NCBI RefSeq assembly: GCF_003635165.1
Contig: NZ_ML058608.1
Location: forward strand, 124,001 to 188,000
DNA length: 64,000 nucleotides
Direction of reading: 5' to 3'
From: Burkholderia sp. Nafp2/4-1b
GTDB lineage: Bacteria > Pseudomonadota > Gammaproteobacteria > Burkholderiales > Burkholderiaceae
Shown piece by piece: positions 48,236-57,978 of the stretch; position 1 is the first letter of the stretch; each line of letters opens with the position of its first letter. The notes beneath the pieces are model-generated. The model saw only the letters and a list, made by a program, of their open reading frames with translations, ran no database searches and was not told the origin of the DNA. Both the position numbers and the translations under genes were made by a program.

Positions 48236-51013
48236 TCAGTCAGAAAGCCGAGCGCTGGCTCGGGCGCGCTGCGCACGCTCGCGGCGATCGAGCTCGGCGG
48301 TGACCGCGCGCGCGATCGCCTGCGGATCGTCGCCCGGCCGCGGGTGGATGTGAACAGTGATCGTCGTGGGCGCGGTGGAGGAAACGACTCCTGCCCCCGA
48401 CGCGGCCGAAGCAGCCGACGGCGCCATGATCGGCGGGCGCTGATCAATCGGCACGGTGGCCTGTACGATCGGCGCGGGCTTCGCGAACGACGGCAGCCCA
48501 AAACCGGCCACCGCGGCCGTGGCCAATCCGAGCGCGGCACGCCGGATCGGGCGCACCTGGCCGGCCATGCCGAGCGCCGCGCCTTGCCCGACATACTGGC
48601 CGAGCGCCACAAACACGCGGCTTGGACTGCGGATCTGGAGCTTGTCGCGAAACCAGCCCACGGCCGAGTCGGCGACAGTGCGAATCGCCTCCTTCACGGC
48701 CGACAGACGGCTGCGGATCCCGTCAACGAAGCCGTCAACGAGGCGCACGCCCATCTGAGCGAACTGCGCGCCGAGACTGCCGAAACTATCGAGCACGGAC
48801 CGCAATCTACCGAGCAACCTGGCAAGCAGGGCGTTCCACCTGGCGCGAACCGCATCGAGTGCCGCCTCGCAGGCCGCGCCAATCGTTTGCCACAGCGCGG
48901 CGAACTTCGGCCCGAGCGTATCCCAGTGCTGCCATACATAGACGGCCGCCATCGCGAGCAGCGTCACGAGCGCCAGCAACGGATGCGCAAGGGCGAGCCG
49001 CCCCAGCACCAGCAACGCGCGCCCCACCATCGCGAGCCCGCGCAGCAGATTGCGCCCAAGCCACGCGGCCAGCATCCCGAACCCGCGCGCGAGCCACGCG
49101 ATGCCCTGAGCCGATCGCGCCAGCGCCCGACCCAGGCTCCCGCGCAACAGCGACGCCAGCGCGCCGAACACGCCGCGCACGATACCGCCCTTAACGCCGA
49201 GCACTGTGAGACTGAAGCGCACGATCGCCAGCGGCCCCAAGAGGCCGGCCAGCGCAATCGCGACGCTGCCCAGCACGACGAGCAGCGCCGCGAGCACGGC
49301 CAGCACCGTCACGATCGCGCGCGCGGCGCGCGGGTGCGCCTGGATCGCGCCGATCAGGCGCTCGGTCAGCGCGCGCGTCTGATCAAGCGCAGCGTTGTAC
49401 AGAGGCGCGACCCGCTCGCCGATCTCGCGCTTGAGGTCCCGCACCTTCGCGAGCGCATCGGCCTCCTTGCCCTGGGTCTGGGTACTGGCGAGCTGCGCGG
49501 CGTCGTCGATGCCGTACGCGCCGGCGTTCAGGCGCGCATTCTTGTGGATCTGCTCGCGCTGCATCACCATCGTCGTCATCAGGTTCGCCGCGGTGCGATT
49601 GGTAAAGACAGTAGCGATGGTGTCCTTGATCCGGTCCTCGTCGGTGATGCCGCGCTTGGCCAACTGCGGCAGGAATACCTGTTCCAGCCATTCGAGAGGC
49701 GAGGCTTTGAGCAGCGCGCTGCCCTTGAGCGCGCCGGTCTTGAAGTGGTTTACGAGCCCCATTTTGTTGTACTCGATCCCGTCGGCGTTGATGAGCCCGA
49801 GCTTCACGAGCTCGCGCGCGGCTTTGACGGTGGTCTTGCCCTGATAGACGTTGTTGTACGCGGACATCAGCCCCGTGCCGACCGCGTGTCCGCCCATCTC
49901 CTGGATGAGCGGCTCCATCTGGTAGTAGAACGCGTCGGGCCGCATCTGCTTGGCGGCCACACCTCCTGTCTGAATGAAGTTGCGCCACTCGTCACCGCCT
50001 ACGCGCCCGCCCGTGGCTGAGAGCACCTGCTGGACCCGGTTAGCCTCGGCGCGGAAGGTCGCCTCATCTTTCGTGCCGCCGCGCAGTTCGATGACCTTGA
50101 GCATGTTCATGAACTTTTCTTCGGCAGCGTGCGCGTCTTCTGCCCCAAAGAGCGCCTCATTCGCAAATTTCATTTTCGCGAGCGTGGGCATCACCATCTG
50201 CGCATGATGCTCGTCCGCAAAGATCGATAGCGCATCGCGCATCAGCGTCAGATTATCGGTCGTGCTCACGCCCATCGTCTTCATCGCGCGCACGTAGCGC
50301 TCGGCGGTGGTCGACACAGTGTCGCCGAGCCCGAGCGCCGTGATGCGCGCGCGCTCGTTCGCCAGGTGCTTGGCTTCGCCCAGCGTCTGGCCGAGATTGC
50401 CCAACAGGTGCGAGCCGCTTGCGCGCGCCGCATAACCGCCCAGCGCCATGCCGCCCGCCACGCCCTGCACCGCATGCATCTTGCTGCGGGCGGCCGCGAG
50501 CCGCTTTTCCCGGGCGGACAGCGCCTCGAGCTGCTGCATCTGCGCGTGCATCGTGGCGGTGGTCGCCGCCAGGTTCGTGCGCAGCGTACGCTCGTGCGTG
50601 GCGAGCTGCTGCGTATCGATGCCGGCTTGCGCGAGCGTGCCGCGCAAACCGTCGACCGCGCTCGTCTGGCGCTTGTGCTCGGCACGCAGGCGCGAGGCGG
50701 CCGCGCGGGCCCGGGCGAGCTCGGAGACCATCTGCTGCGAGGGCGGACCGAATGTGCGCAGTGAACCCGCCAGCGCCTTGACTTTTTCCTGGGCCGCTGC
50801 GAGCTTCGTGGTGGTCGAGGCGAGGTTTGAGCGCATGTCGCGAAACGACGCGACGGCCTTCTGTTGCCGGGACAGTGCAGCCAGCTCGCCGCGGGTGTGC
50901 TTGAGCGACTGCGCAAGACCCCGGTTGCCATGGAGCACCTGTTTGAGGGGCCGCGTCCAGCGATCGATCATGTCGAACATGACGCGCAGTTTGAGGGTGT
51001 GGTCCATGCTCAT
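48236..51013 (-). CDS. T: Tail tape measure protein T
   Basis: The 925-residue protein sets tail length. The N-terminal ~190 residues are a long coiled coil (many Leu/Ala/Arg heptads). The middle has a hydrophobic cluster near residues 560-690 (VLAALLVVLGSVAIALAGLL). The C-terminal part has DGIRSRLSAVKEAIRTVADS. The start overlaps E' by ATGA. Confidence 0.94.
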   Translation of the reverse strand: MSMDHTLKLRVMFDMIDRWTRPLKQVLHGNRGLAQSLKHTRGELAALSRQQKAVASFRDMRSNLASTTTKLAAAQEKVKALAGSLRTFGPPSQQMVSELARARAAASRLRAEHKRQTSAVDGLRGTLAQAGIDTQQLATHERTLRTNLAATTATMHAQMQQLEALSAREKRLAAARSKMHAVQGVAGGMALGGYAARASGSHLLGNLGQTLGEAKHLANERARITALGLGDTVSTTAERYVRAMKTMGVSTTDNLTLMRDALSIFADEHHAQMVMPTLAKMKFANEALFGAEDAHAAEEKFMNMLKVIELRGGTKDEATFRAEANRVQQVLSATGGRVGGDEWRNFIQTGGVAAKQMRPDAFYYQMEPLIQEMGGHAVGTGLMSAYNNVYQGKTTVKAARELVKLGLINADGIEYNKMGLVNHFKTGALKGSALLKASPLEWLEQVFLPQLAKRGITDEDRIKDTIATVFTNRTAANLMTTMVMQREQIHKNARLNAGAYGIDDAAQLASTQTQGKEADALAKVRDLKREIGERVAPLYNAALDQTRALTERLIGAIQAHPRAARAIVTVLAVLAALLVVLGSVAIALAGLLGPLAIVRFSLTVLGVKGGIVRGVFGALASLLRGSLGRALARSAQGIAWLARGFGMLAAWLGRNLLRGLAMVGRALLVLGRLALAHPLLALVTLLAMAAVYVWQHWDTLGPKFAALWQTIGAACEAALDAVRARWNALLARLLGRLRSVLDSFGSLGAQFAQMGVRLVDGFVDGIRSRLSAVKEAIRTVADSAVGWFRDKLQIRSPSRVFVALGQYVGQGAALGMAGQVRPIRRAALGLATAAVAGFGLPSFAKPAPIVQATVPIDQRPPIMAPSAASAASGAGVVSSTAPTTITVHIHPRPGDDPQAIARAVTAELDRRERAQRARASARLSD

Positions 51014-51123
51014 GCGGCCCCGCCACGCAGGCGCGCGCGCTCGCGCCAGTCCATCAGCTCGGCAAGCGTAAAGCCGTCCATGTCACGCGGCGTCCAGCCA
51101 AACACGGTTGCGATATCGGCCAT
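51010..51123 (-). CDS. E': Tail protein E' (GpE'), short overlapping gene
   Basis: The 37-residue product MADIATVFGWTPRDMDGFTL... matches the GpE' family (WTPRDMDGFTLAELMDWR). It lies between E and T and its stop overlaps the T start. It is also reachable from E by a -1 frameshift at the slip site 51177-51183, giving a longer E-E' fusion. Confidence 0.92.
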   Translation of the reverse strand: MADIATVFGWTPRDMDGFTLAELMDWRERARLRGGAA

Positions 51124-51131
51124 CGCGTCCT

Positions 51132-51506
51132 CTACGCGCTCGGGCAGTCCATGCTCGCCTTGAGCGCCTTCGGCATCAAAAAACCCGCAAAGATGCCTCC
51201 GAGTGCGACAAGGTCGGCCGGATCCATCAGCGTGACATCGGCCTCGGTGAGGGTGGGGGTGCTGATGCGCGGCAGCACGCGGCGCAGCGCATCGACCTCG
51301 AGGTTCACCAGCGCCGCGAGTGACGTGCCGCGCAGAGCGCCCGCCGACGGCTTGGACAGCGTCACTTGCGTGATGGTTTGCGTACCGCGCACGAGCGGCG
51401 TGTCGAGCGTGTGCGTGTTCGGATCTGGCGTTTCGAGCTGCTGCGCGGCGATATCGATGTCCGTGTGAGCGTGTTGAGCGGTGGATGCTGGGGCGTGTTG
51501 ATTCAT
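51132..51506 (-). CDS. E: Tail protein E (GpE), tail assembly chaperone
   Basis: The 124-residue protein contains SAGALRGTSLAALVNLEVDA and ALGGIFAGFLMPKALKAS, as in P2 GpE. Together E and the frameshifted E-E' chaperone the tape measure. Near its end GGT TTT TTG forms the slip site; after the shift the frame stays open into E'. The fusion would be about 165 residues. Confidence 0.92.
   Translation of the reverse strand: MNQHAPASTAQHAHTDIDIAAQQLETPDPNTHTLDTPLVRGTQTITQVTLSKPSAGALRGTSLAALVNLEVDALRRVLPRISTPTLTEADVTLMDPADLVALGGIFAGFLMPKALKASMDCPSA
51177..51183 (-). promoter_or_regulatory. Programmed -1 ribosomal frameshift site T TTT TTG
   Basis: On the minus strand the heptamer T TTT TTG lies in E frame as GGT TTT TTG. 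A shift to -1 gives an open frame through to E' (GAT GCC GAA ... GCG ATG GCC). P2 uses the same heptamer in E. This controls the E to E-E' product ratio. Confidence 0.9.
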
Positions 51507-51558
51507 AGTGAATTCCTGATATGGGGGTTACGGCAATGCCGCGATGGGACGCTGGAAC

Positions 51559-52068
51559 TTACAGTCCGATCGCCTTGCGCAGGCCGGCGAGTAGATCATG
51601 ACCGTTGATGCGCTCGACCATGTTGATGAAGTCCATCTCGATGATGTCCTCGCCGTTGATCGAGAGCTTGTAGTAGCTGGCGACGGTGGTGACCTTGAAG
51701 TCGGTGTCCTCGCGCGGCTTGGCCGTGCCCAGGTCGATCTCCTTGTGGCGGCCGCGCACGACGATCTCGAGGCTGTCGTAGGCGGGTGAGTCCTCGCGCT
51801 GATAGCCGCCTGCAAAACGCAGCTGGACGCCGTCGTGGGTCGTGATGCCGTACACCCGTAGCACTTCTTCCATTAAGCCGCCACAGGTCCATTCGAGCTG
51901 AATCGCTTCCTGGCCGTAGTCGATCGAGATCGGCCCGCTCATGCCGCCGCCTTGCCACTCTTCCATCTTGCGCGAGAGCTTGGGGAGCTGGATTTCCTTG
52001 GTCTGGCCGAGGAAGTGGGTGCCGTTGTGGAACAGGTTGTAGCCCTTCAGTTTGCGGGGCATGCCCAT
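51559..52068 (-). CDS. FII: Tail tube protein FII
   Basis: The 169-residue major tail tube protein (PRKLKGYNLFHNGTHFLGQT, then DFKVTTVASYYKLSINGEDI) is standard for contractile P2-type tails. AGGAG is seven bases before ATG 52068. It lies downstream of the sheath gene. Confidence 0.94.
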   Translation of the reverse strand: MGMPRKLKGYNLFHNGTHFLGQTKEIQLPKLSRKMEEWQGGGMSGPISIDYGQEAIQLEWTCGGLMEEVLRVYGITTHDGVQLRFAGGYQREDSPAYDSLEIVVRGRHKEIDLGTAKPREDTDFKVTTVASYYKLSINGEDIIEMDFINMVERINGHDLLAGLRKAIGL

Positions 52069-52101
52069 GCGTGTTCTCCTGGTTGAATGGCGCAGGTTGC
52101 G

Positions 52102-53274
52102 TTAGGCCGACACGCGCGCCGCAAAGTCGGCGAGATAGCGCTCGGTGATGCGCTGGCGCAACTGAAGATTTTCCAGCGGCGGCACCGGCGTGTAGTCGTA
52201 GTCGATCGCGAGGGTGCCCGCGGCCAGCGCGTCGGTCGTGTTCGGCTCCGGGTCGTACCAGGCGCTGCCGCCGATCAGATAGCCGTTGGCCACCTGGCGC
52301 CGAAACCAAGCATTGATCGTCTCGATGATGTCGCGCGCGAGGGAGGGATTCAGCGGCCCATCAACGACGCCCATCTGCGCTTCGGCGATCGTGTCGGCGA
52401 TCACCTGCGCGGTGCGCGTGCTGCTCTCGAACACGAATCTGGAGTCGGCATCAGCGGTGCGCGAGCCCCAGAAACGGAAGCCGTTGCGGTTCACGAGCGT
52501 CGTGACCTCATGCTCGTTCAGATAACCCGCGTCGGTGGCCGGATCCTGCAGATCCCACGACACGTCCGCACTGATGCCGGTCACGCCGTTGACCACCACG
52601 TTCGAGAGGGTCTTGTGCCAGCCGACGAGGTTGTCGATCCTGGCGCGCAGGCCCACGGCGATCGCGGGCGCCGGAATCGTGACGGTGCTGTTGGTCACGT
52701 CATCCCACCCGAGCCAGTCCGGCCAGATCACCATGATCTCGCGCTGGCCGAACTGCTTGCGGTAGGCGAGGGCTTCCTCCTTGGTCTTGCAGCCGTGCGC
52801 GGCGACGTACGCAAACCCGCGCAGCGCCTGCGCAATGGGCACCAGGGCGCTGGCAACGGCCACCGTATCGAGCCCGGGCGCGGCCAGGATGCGCGGTTTG
52901 ACGCCCAGCTTGGCCTGCGCAGCCAACAGCGCCTTCATGCCGGTGTAGCGGCCCTCGGGGGTGACGGTGCCGATGACGTTGGTGGTCGTCGCCTCGGCAT
53001 CCTTGCCGTCGGCCACGCGTACGACGACGGTAAGCGGCTTCGTCTGCTTGCCGATTGCCTCGAGCGTGCGCGAGAGCGTGCCCTGTGTGCCGGCGCGGGC
53101 CCGTGCGGCGATCACATTGGTGAGCAGTACGGGCGTGTCGAGCGGAAACGCGGCCGCATCGGCGTCGGCCGCGGTGCATACGATGCCGAGCACAGCGGTG
53201 GAGACGGTGCGAATCGGTCGACCGCCGTTGTTCAGTTCGATGACGCGAACGCCATGATGGTAATCCTGCGGCAT
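52102..53274 (-). CDS. FI: Contractile tail sheath protein FI
   Basis: The 390-residue sheath protein starts MPQDYHHGVRVIELNNGGRP and has the sheath core SVTGISADVSWDLQDPATDA-like region, with MGVVDGPLNPSLARDIIETI near the C-terminus. It forms the contractile sheath driving DNA injection. AAGGA precedes ATG 53274; the upstream in-frame extension is not conserved-looking. Confidence 0.94.
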   Translation of the reverse strand: MPQDYHHGVRVIELNNGGRPIRTVSTAVLGIVCTAADADAAAFPLDTPVLLTNVIAARARAGTQGTLSRTLEAIGKQTKPLTVVVRVADGKDAEATTTNVIGTVTPEGRYTGMKALLAAQAKLGVKPRILAAPGLDTVAVASALVPIAQALRGFAYVAAHGCKTKEEALAYRKQFGQREIMVIWPDWLGWDDVTNSTVTIPAPAIAVGLRARIDNLVGWHKTLSNVVVNGVTGISADVSWDLQDPATDAGYLNEHEVTTLVNRNGFRFWGSRTADADSRFVFESSTRTAQVIADTIAEAQMGVVDGPLNPSLARDIIETINAWFRRQVANGYLIGGSAWYDPEPNTTDALAAGTLAIDYDYTPVPPLENLQLRQRITERYLADFAARVSA

Positions 53275-53328
53275 GGGGTACCAGTCCTTGTGAAGGTGAG
53301 GAAAAACGGGAGCGCGGGCGCGCGCCAA

Positions 53329-53958
53329 TCAGGGATGCGCGTCGGGGGCTGGGTCTGCGGGCGGACTTTCCGCCGGCACATCCGGCGGTACATACGGCCC
53401 GGGTTCGTCGGGCCATACCACCGCATCCGGAAACGTATCGGCCTCGATCGCGGCGACGAGCGCCATCTGGTACGCGGACCAGGCTTTAAACAAGTACGTC
53501 CCTTCGTCATCGAGCAGGCCCGCCGCATACGCATCGGCCTTGCCGGCGTTGGCCCGACGCGCACGCGCCATCCGCTGTTCGAACTCGACCATCGCCGCGT
53601 CCCGCCGCTCGCGCGCGAGGACGGCAGGCGGGATGCGCCAGGCACCGTCGAGCCACGCGTGACGCGGTGACGGCGGAGCTTCGACGGTGAGCCCCAGTTC
53701 TTCAGGCGTGAGGCCGGCGGTGGCGATCTCGACCGCCTCGCCGGTATCGGTGCGGTAGCACAGCAGTCCGCGGTAATCCGGCAGCAGGCACCACACACCG
53801 TCCCGATAGAACGGCCAGGTGGTCGGCGTGCGCGCCGGCGGCGCATCGAGTGTCGCGCCCGCCGGAATCAGCCAGCGCTCGGCGTTGCGTGGATCAACGT
53901 CGGGCTGACTGCTGCTCAGGTAAGCGCCGGTGGTGCGGTCGTAGTGGTGGATCAGCAT
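53329..53958 (-). CDS. G: Tail fibre assembly-like protein
   Basis: The 209-residue protein (MLIHHYDRTTGAYLSSSQPD...) sits directly after the tail fibre gene, where P2 has G. The N-terminal half resembles tail-fibre assembly chaperones (WLIPAGATLDAPPARTPTTW). The C-terminal half is Pro/Ala-rich. It should fold or attach the fibre tip. Family assignment rests partly on context. Confidence 0.72.
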   Translation of the reverse strand: MLIHHYDRTTGAYLSSSQPDVDPRNAERWLIPAGATLDAPPARTPTTWPFYRDGVWCLLPDYRGLLCYRTDTGEAVEIATAGLTPEELGLTVEAPPSPRHAWLDGAWRIPPAVLARERRDAAMVEFEQRMARARRANAGKADAYAAGLLDDEGTYLFKAWSAYQMALVAAIEADTFPDAVVWPDEPGPYVPPDVPAESPPADPAPDAHP

Positions 53959-53985
53959 GGAAATTCCTTGATTCGATACGCTGGT

Positions 53986-56127
53986 TCAATACGCGCGGAT
54001 CATCGCGAGCAGCGCGACGTTGCGCGGACGCGCTTCGTTGCCGCCGTCGCCATTGACCGTGATCGTGTGCACGTGACGGCCAGCCCCGCCGATGCCGACG
54101 TTGTGGCCGTGGTTGCCGGCGTCCCCGATACCGATGTTGGTAGCCGCAGCCTCGGTGCCATGGACGTCCTGCCTGTCCCAGTTGTACGGCCCCCAACCTT
54201 GGCCGTAAGACGTCGCGACCACGCCAACGCGCCCCATTCGAACGCCGTGGCCATGACCCGGGTCATGCACCACGTGCCCGTGCTGCCCCTGCGCATCGGT
54301 CCAGGCCGGGTGCACGTGCTCGCCGGATTCGCTCGAGTACGCGTCATGCTTGTGATGTCGGTTCTGATCGCGCTGGAACGAGCCGATCATGCGCTGCGGG
54401 TCGGTGTCCGATCGGTCGTCGCTCCAGCACCGGATAAACTCGCCGCGCAGCTCGGGCAGCCTGAAGGTGGTCGCGCCATCGCCGCTCGAGAAACAGCCCC
54501 AACGCCCGTCGTGCCACACGTCGTCGGCCACCAGCGCACCGCTTGCCTGCGCGTACGCCCACAAGGCGGGGTAGTCGGCGCGCTTGAGCACCGCGCCGTT
54601 GGCTTTCAGAAAGCCGGCCCGCACGGTCGTGCGCGGCTCGAATACGATCTGGCCGATCGCGGTCGTGCCCAGCGCGGCCAGCACCCATTCGGTGGTCGCC
54701 ACGCGCGTGGAGCGGTCGCCCGCGGCCGGTGTCGGTGCGGTGACCGGCCGCTCGAACGTCGTCTGCGTGGGCGCAAACCGCACCACCGCAGCGCCGTTGC
54801 ACGACACGCCGAACTGGCCGTCAGCGGTGTGATACAAGCCCGTGTCCAATGCCCCGTCACGCTCGAACGTCAGCGACGGCGCACTGGCCGAGCCGGGCGC
54901 GAGTTTGAGGCGTTTGCCCGGCGCGAACGCGAGGTCGCCCGCGAGCGTGCCGCCCTTCTTTTGGTCCAGCGGCGTGACGTTGCCCGCATGCCAGGCAATC
55001 TTGCCGTCGATCCGGAACGTGCGGTCCGCAAACAGGTACTGGAACGAACCATACGAGGGCGAGTAGAACCCGACGCTTTTATCGTCCCCAAACAGATAGC
55101 CATCGTTGGGCCCGAGCAGCAGACGCCCAGACCGTTCGTCCGAGTAGCGATCGATCGCAATGCCGCCATTCACCTGAAGCGCGGCCTTGAGCGCGCCGAG
55201 TAGCGGTGCGCCAATCGCCAGGCGCTTGCCCGGCTCAAAACGCACATCGCCCCGCAGTACGCCACCGGCCAGCGGCAGGTACTCGGCAGGATCGAAGTTG
55301 CCCGCATCCCACGCGAGGTGACCGTCAAAACTCGGGCGCTTGACCAAGTGGACCGTACCGTGTTCGCGGGAGATCGCCATCACCCCGCCTGCCCACTCGC
55401 CGTCGTCGGTGAAGCTGATCAGCTTCAAGTCCGAGCCGCGGCCGCCGCCGCGTTCGGGTGCGTTATCGATACCGAAGAACCAGCGCATGCGACCGGCGGT
55501 CTTGCAGGCGACACCCCGAAAGCGCTCAGCGGGCCCGTCCAGGACCACGTCCGCGCCATCGAGATGCACGTCGCCGGTAAAGCGCGCGCCGGTGAGCGCC
55601 GCATAGCGTTGCGCGGCCGTTCTGGGCGTTACGGCCCGCGTGTCGTCCTCGCCCGCATCGACCTCGGCTTGCGTGGCGAGCTTGACCACGCCGGCGCGCT
55701 CGGTGGTCGCCGGCGGGTTCACGAACGTGGTGTCGCCGAACACGAGCTGGGCCGCATCAATCGTCGCGAACTGGATGTCGACCGACAGCAGCAGGATGGC
55801 CGCGGGCGACTTCTCCAAGATCGGGGTGGCCTGCCCATAGACAGCGGCCAGCACACCGTTCTCCAGGTATAAACCTAAGCCGTACAGTGGGTACTGCTCG
55901 GCGCTGTCGTCCTGCAGCGTCACGTGGATCGTGTCGGGTGCGACGTTCACCCCGCCGAAGGTCGTGATGCGCTTGTGCTCGTGCGGTAGCTCCTTGAGAT
56001 CCTTGGCAGGCGCGAACGGCGCGGTCGCGAGCCCGATGGCCGTGACCCGGTGCGCGTTCGTGCCGTCGTGGCCGGGTGTGACCAGCGCGGCACGTCCCGC
56101 GTCGGTGATCGTGATGAGCATTCCCAT
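53986..56127 (-). CDS. H: Tail fibre protein H
   Basis: The 713-residue protein has a DUF3751-like N-terminal tail-attachment region (ITITDAGRAALVTPGHDGTN), repeated shaft units (LPLAGGVLRGDVRFEPGKRL and MAGTLAGDLAFAPGKRLKL-like) and a C-terminal collar/tip with many His-x-His pairs (HHKHD, HVHPA, HGHVVHDPGHGHG) that would bind iron. This tip determines host receptor recognition. Confidence 0.9.
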   Translation of the reverse strand: MGMLITITDAGRAALVTPGHDGTNAHRVTAIGLATAPFAPAKDLKELPHEHKRITTFGGVNVAPDTIHVTLQDDSAEQYPLYGLGLYLENGVLAAVYGQATPILEKSPAAILLLSVDIQFATIDAAQLVFGDTTFVNPPATTERAGVVKLATQAEVDAGEDDTRAVTPRTAAQRYAALTGARFTGDVHLDGADVVLDGPAERFRGVACKTAGRMRWFFGIDNAPERGGGRGSDLKLISFTDDGEWAGGVMAISREHGTVHLVKRPSFDGHLAWDAGNFDPAEYLPLAGGVLRGDVRFEPGKRLAIGAPLLGALKAALQVNGGIAIDRYSDERSGRLLLGPNDGYLFGDDKSVGFYSPSYGSFQYLFADRTFRIDGKIAWHAGNVTPLDQKKGGTLAGDLAFAPGKRLKLAPGSASAPSLTFERDGALDTGLYHTADGQFGVSCNGAAVVRFAPTQTTFERPVTAPTPAAGDRSTRVATTEWVLAALGTTAIGQIVFEPRTTVRAGFLKANGAVLKRADYPALWAYAQASGALVADDVWHDGRWGCFSSGDGATTFRLPELRGEFIRCWSDDRSDTDPQRMIGSFQRDQNRHHKHDAYSSESGEHVHPAWTDAQGQHGHVVHDPGHGHGVRMGRVGVVATSYGQGWGPYNWDRQDVHGTEAAATNIGIGDAGNHGHNVGIGGAGRHVHTITVNGDGGNEARPRNVALLAMIRAY

Positions 56128-56133
56128 AAACCG

Positions 56134-56688
56134 CTACCGATCAGAAAGAGCCAGACGACCATAAACCGCCACACGCGCGACTGCCCCAACGCGTTGCGTG
56201 CCGGCGGCGCTCGCGCCCTGCGTGAAGGTGTAGTGCGCGGTGCCGCGCTTGGCACGATCGACCTCGGCCATGATCTCGGCCACCAATGCGGCCGTGGCCG
56301 GCACGCCTTCGTGGGATCCAGCGCTCAGCACAATCTCGAAGGTGCCCGGCTTGCCGCGCGGGCACATCTCGAACCACTCGCGCATCACGACGTGTGCACC
56401 GAACGACGCGCACACCTGGCGCACAGCCTCGGCCGTGCCTTTCAGGCGCGCGATGCGAATCGCCGCCTTCACACGTGCGCGCTGCACGTGTTCGGGCCAG
56501 TCGGCGTGCCAGGTGTCGACGCCGACGTGCCAGGCGAGCCACGGCAGGAACGCGAGCGGAATCGCATCGGGGTCCATCAGCGTGCCGAGTGCGACGGGCA
56601 GCGCGCTGATGGCCGAATTGACCTGCGCGAGGCGTCGCTCGAGCACGCTGGCGTTGGGCGGAAGGAGCGTCTCGGGCGCCTTATTCAT
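56134..56688 (-). CDS. I: Tail/baseplate protein I
   Basis: The 184-residue GpI-family protein (LLPPNASVLERRLAQVNSAI, IPLAFLPWLAWHVGVDTWHA) is part of the baseplate wedge. Its start overlaps the J stop. Position between J and H matches P2. Confidence 0.92.
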   Translation of the reverse strand: MNKAPETLLPPNASVLERRLAQVNSAISALPVALGTLMDPDAIPLAFLPWLAWHVGVDTWHADWPEHVQRARVKAAIRIARLKGTAEAVRQVCASFGAHVVMREWFEMCPRGKPGTFEIVLSAGSHEGVPATAALVAEIMAEVDRAKRGTAHYTFTQGASAAGTQRVGAVARVAVYGRLALSDR

Positions 56689-57586
56689 CGGCCACCCCGC
56701 CGTCGATCAGCTCGATGCCTGTGCAGTACGGCGCCTGGTCCGCGGTGACGGGCACACCGTTCGGGAGCGACTCGATCAGCACCTTCTGTACGCCGGCCAC
56801 CCGCATGGCTGCGTGCAGCCCGTCGAGCGTGACTTCGCGGCCGATGCGGTGCATCTCGATCGTGAAGGCTGCGGTGCGGCGCCGTGCTTCGGTAAGCGCC
56901 ACCGCGCGGTCCGGTCCCGAGAAGAAGCGCAGCGTCGCGCGGATCGCATACGGCACGATCGTGGCGCTTTGCACGATCACTTCGTCGGTCTGCGGGCGCA
57001 CCTTCTGCAGCGCATTGCGCACGATCGCGATCAAATCGTCGGGTGCGGTTCCGTCCCCCTCGCGTGAGAGGATCGTGACAACCATTACGCATGGCTCGGG
57101 CGAGTAAGCGGTGGCCGAGCGTACGCGCCCGTCGGCTGCGCGCGCATGGAACACATAGGCTTCGTTGGGGCCGGCGACCGAGAAGCCGCGCGGGGCGAGC
57201 TGCACGCGCTCGCGCAGGCTGTCGTTATCCTCGACGACGGGTTCGAGCCCGTGTTCGGGGTCTCCCGCGGCGATCACCAGGCGCTCGACATCGAAGAGCG
57301 CGGCCAGATGATCGAGCGTGGTGCCGCGCGCATAGGCGAGCAGCAGGCCGCGGGCGCGATCGTTGATCAGCTGGCGCAGCAGGACCTCGCGATAGGCGTT
57401 CTCCTGCAGCAGTCGCACCATCGGTTCGGATTCGAGCGCGAGGGTGGCGGCGATCTGCGCCTGCTGCGCGAGCGGATAGAGCGACACGAGGCGCGCCTTG
57501 CGCTCGGCCAGCAGTGTTTCGAAGTCGAGCGGCTCGACGATGTCGGGGGCGGGCAGACGCGACAGGTCGATCGGTGTGGTTCTCAT
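56681..57586 (-). CDS. J: Baseplate wedge protein J
   Basis: The 301-residue protein starts MRTTPIDLSRLPAPDIVEPL and matches GpJ. It contains the duplicated baseplate J core. ATG 57586 is the plausible start and overlaps W by four bases (ATGA). Confidence 0.93.
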   Translation of the reverse strand: MRTTPIDLSRLPAPDIVEPLDFETLLAERKARLVSLYPLAQQAQIAATLALESEPMVRLLQENAYREVLLRQLINDRARGLLLAYARGTTLDHLAALFDVERLVIAAGDPEHGLEPVVEDNDSLRERVQLAPRGFSVAGPNEAYVFHARAADGRVRSATAYSPEPCVMVVTILSREGDGTAPDDLIAIVRNALQKVRPQTDEVIVQSATIVPYAIRATLRFFSGPDRAVALTEARRRTAAFTIEMHRIGREVTLDGLHAAMRVAGVQKVLIESLPNGVPVTADQAPYCTGIELIDGGVADE

Positions 57587-57978
57587 GCGGCGCCTCCGTG
57601 CGAGGACGTTGCCTGCGAGACCGGCACAAGCAGCGACACCGGCTCCTGACCGGAATTCAGTCGCGCATCGGTCCAGCCGTCGACGTCGACGCACTGCGCG
57701 CCCGGCTGCGCGGCGTCAGGCACGACGAGCTGCACGCGCGTGACGGTCAGACGCGGTTCCCAGCGCATCAGGGCAGTGGCCACTGCCGCATACAGACGAA
57801 CGCGCGTTGCGCCATGTGCGGGCGCATCGATCAGCTCCGGCAACTCGGAACCGAATGCGCGGCGTTGCAGACAGGAGGCGAGCGGCGTGGTGAGGATCTT
57901 GCCGACCGATTGCGCCAGGTGATCGACGCCGGAAAGCGCCCGGCCGGTGGTGGCGTTCATGCCGATCATGCCGGTCAT
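57583..57978 (-). CDS. W: Baseplate protein W (GPW/gp25-like)
   Basis: The 131-residue protein contains the gp25-like segment HLAQSVGKILTTPLASCLQR and RVRLYAAVATALMRWEPRLT. It forms part of the baseplate wedge. Several ATG codons lie close together at the 5' end; its start overlaps the V stop. Confidence 0.92.
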   Translation of the reverse strand: MTGMIGMNATTGRALSGVDHLAQSVGKILTTPLASCLQRRAFGSELPELIDAPAHGATRVRLYAAVATALMRWEPRLTVTRVQLVVPDAAQPGAQCVDVDGWTDARLNSGQEPVSLLVPVSQATSSHGGAA

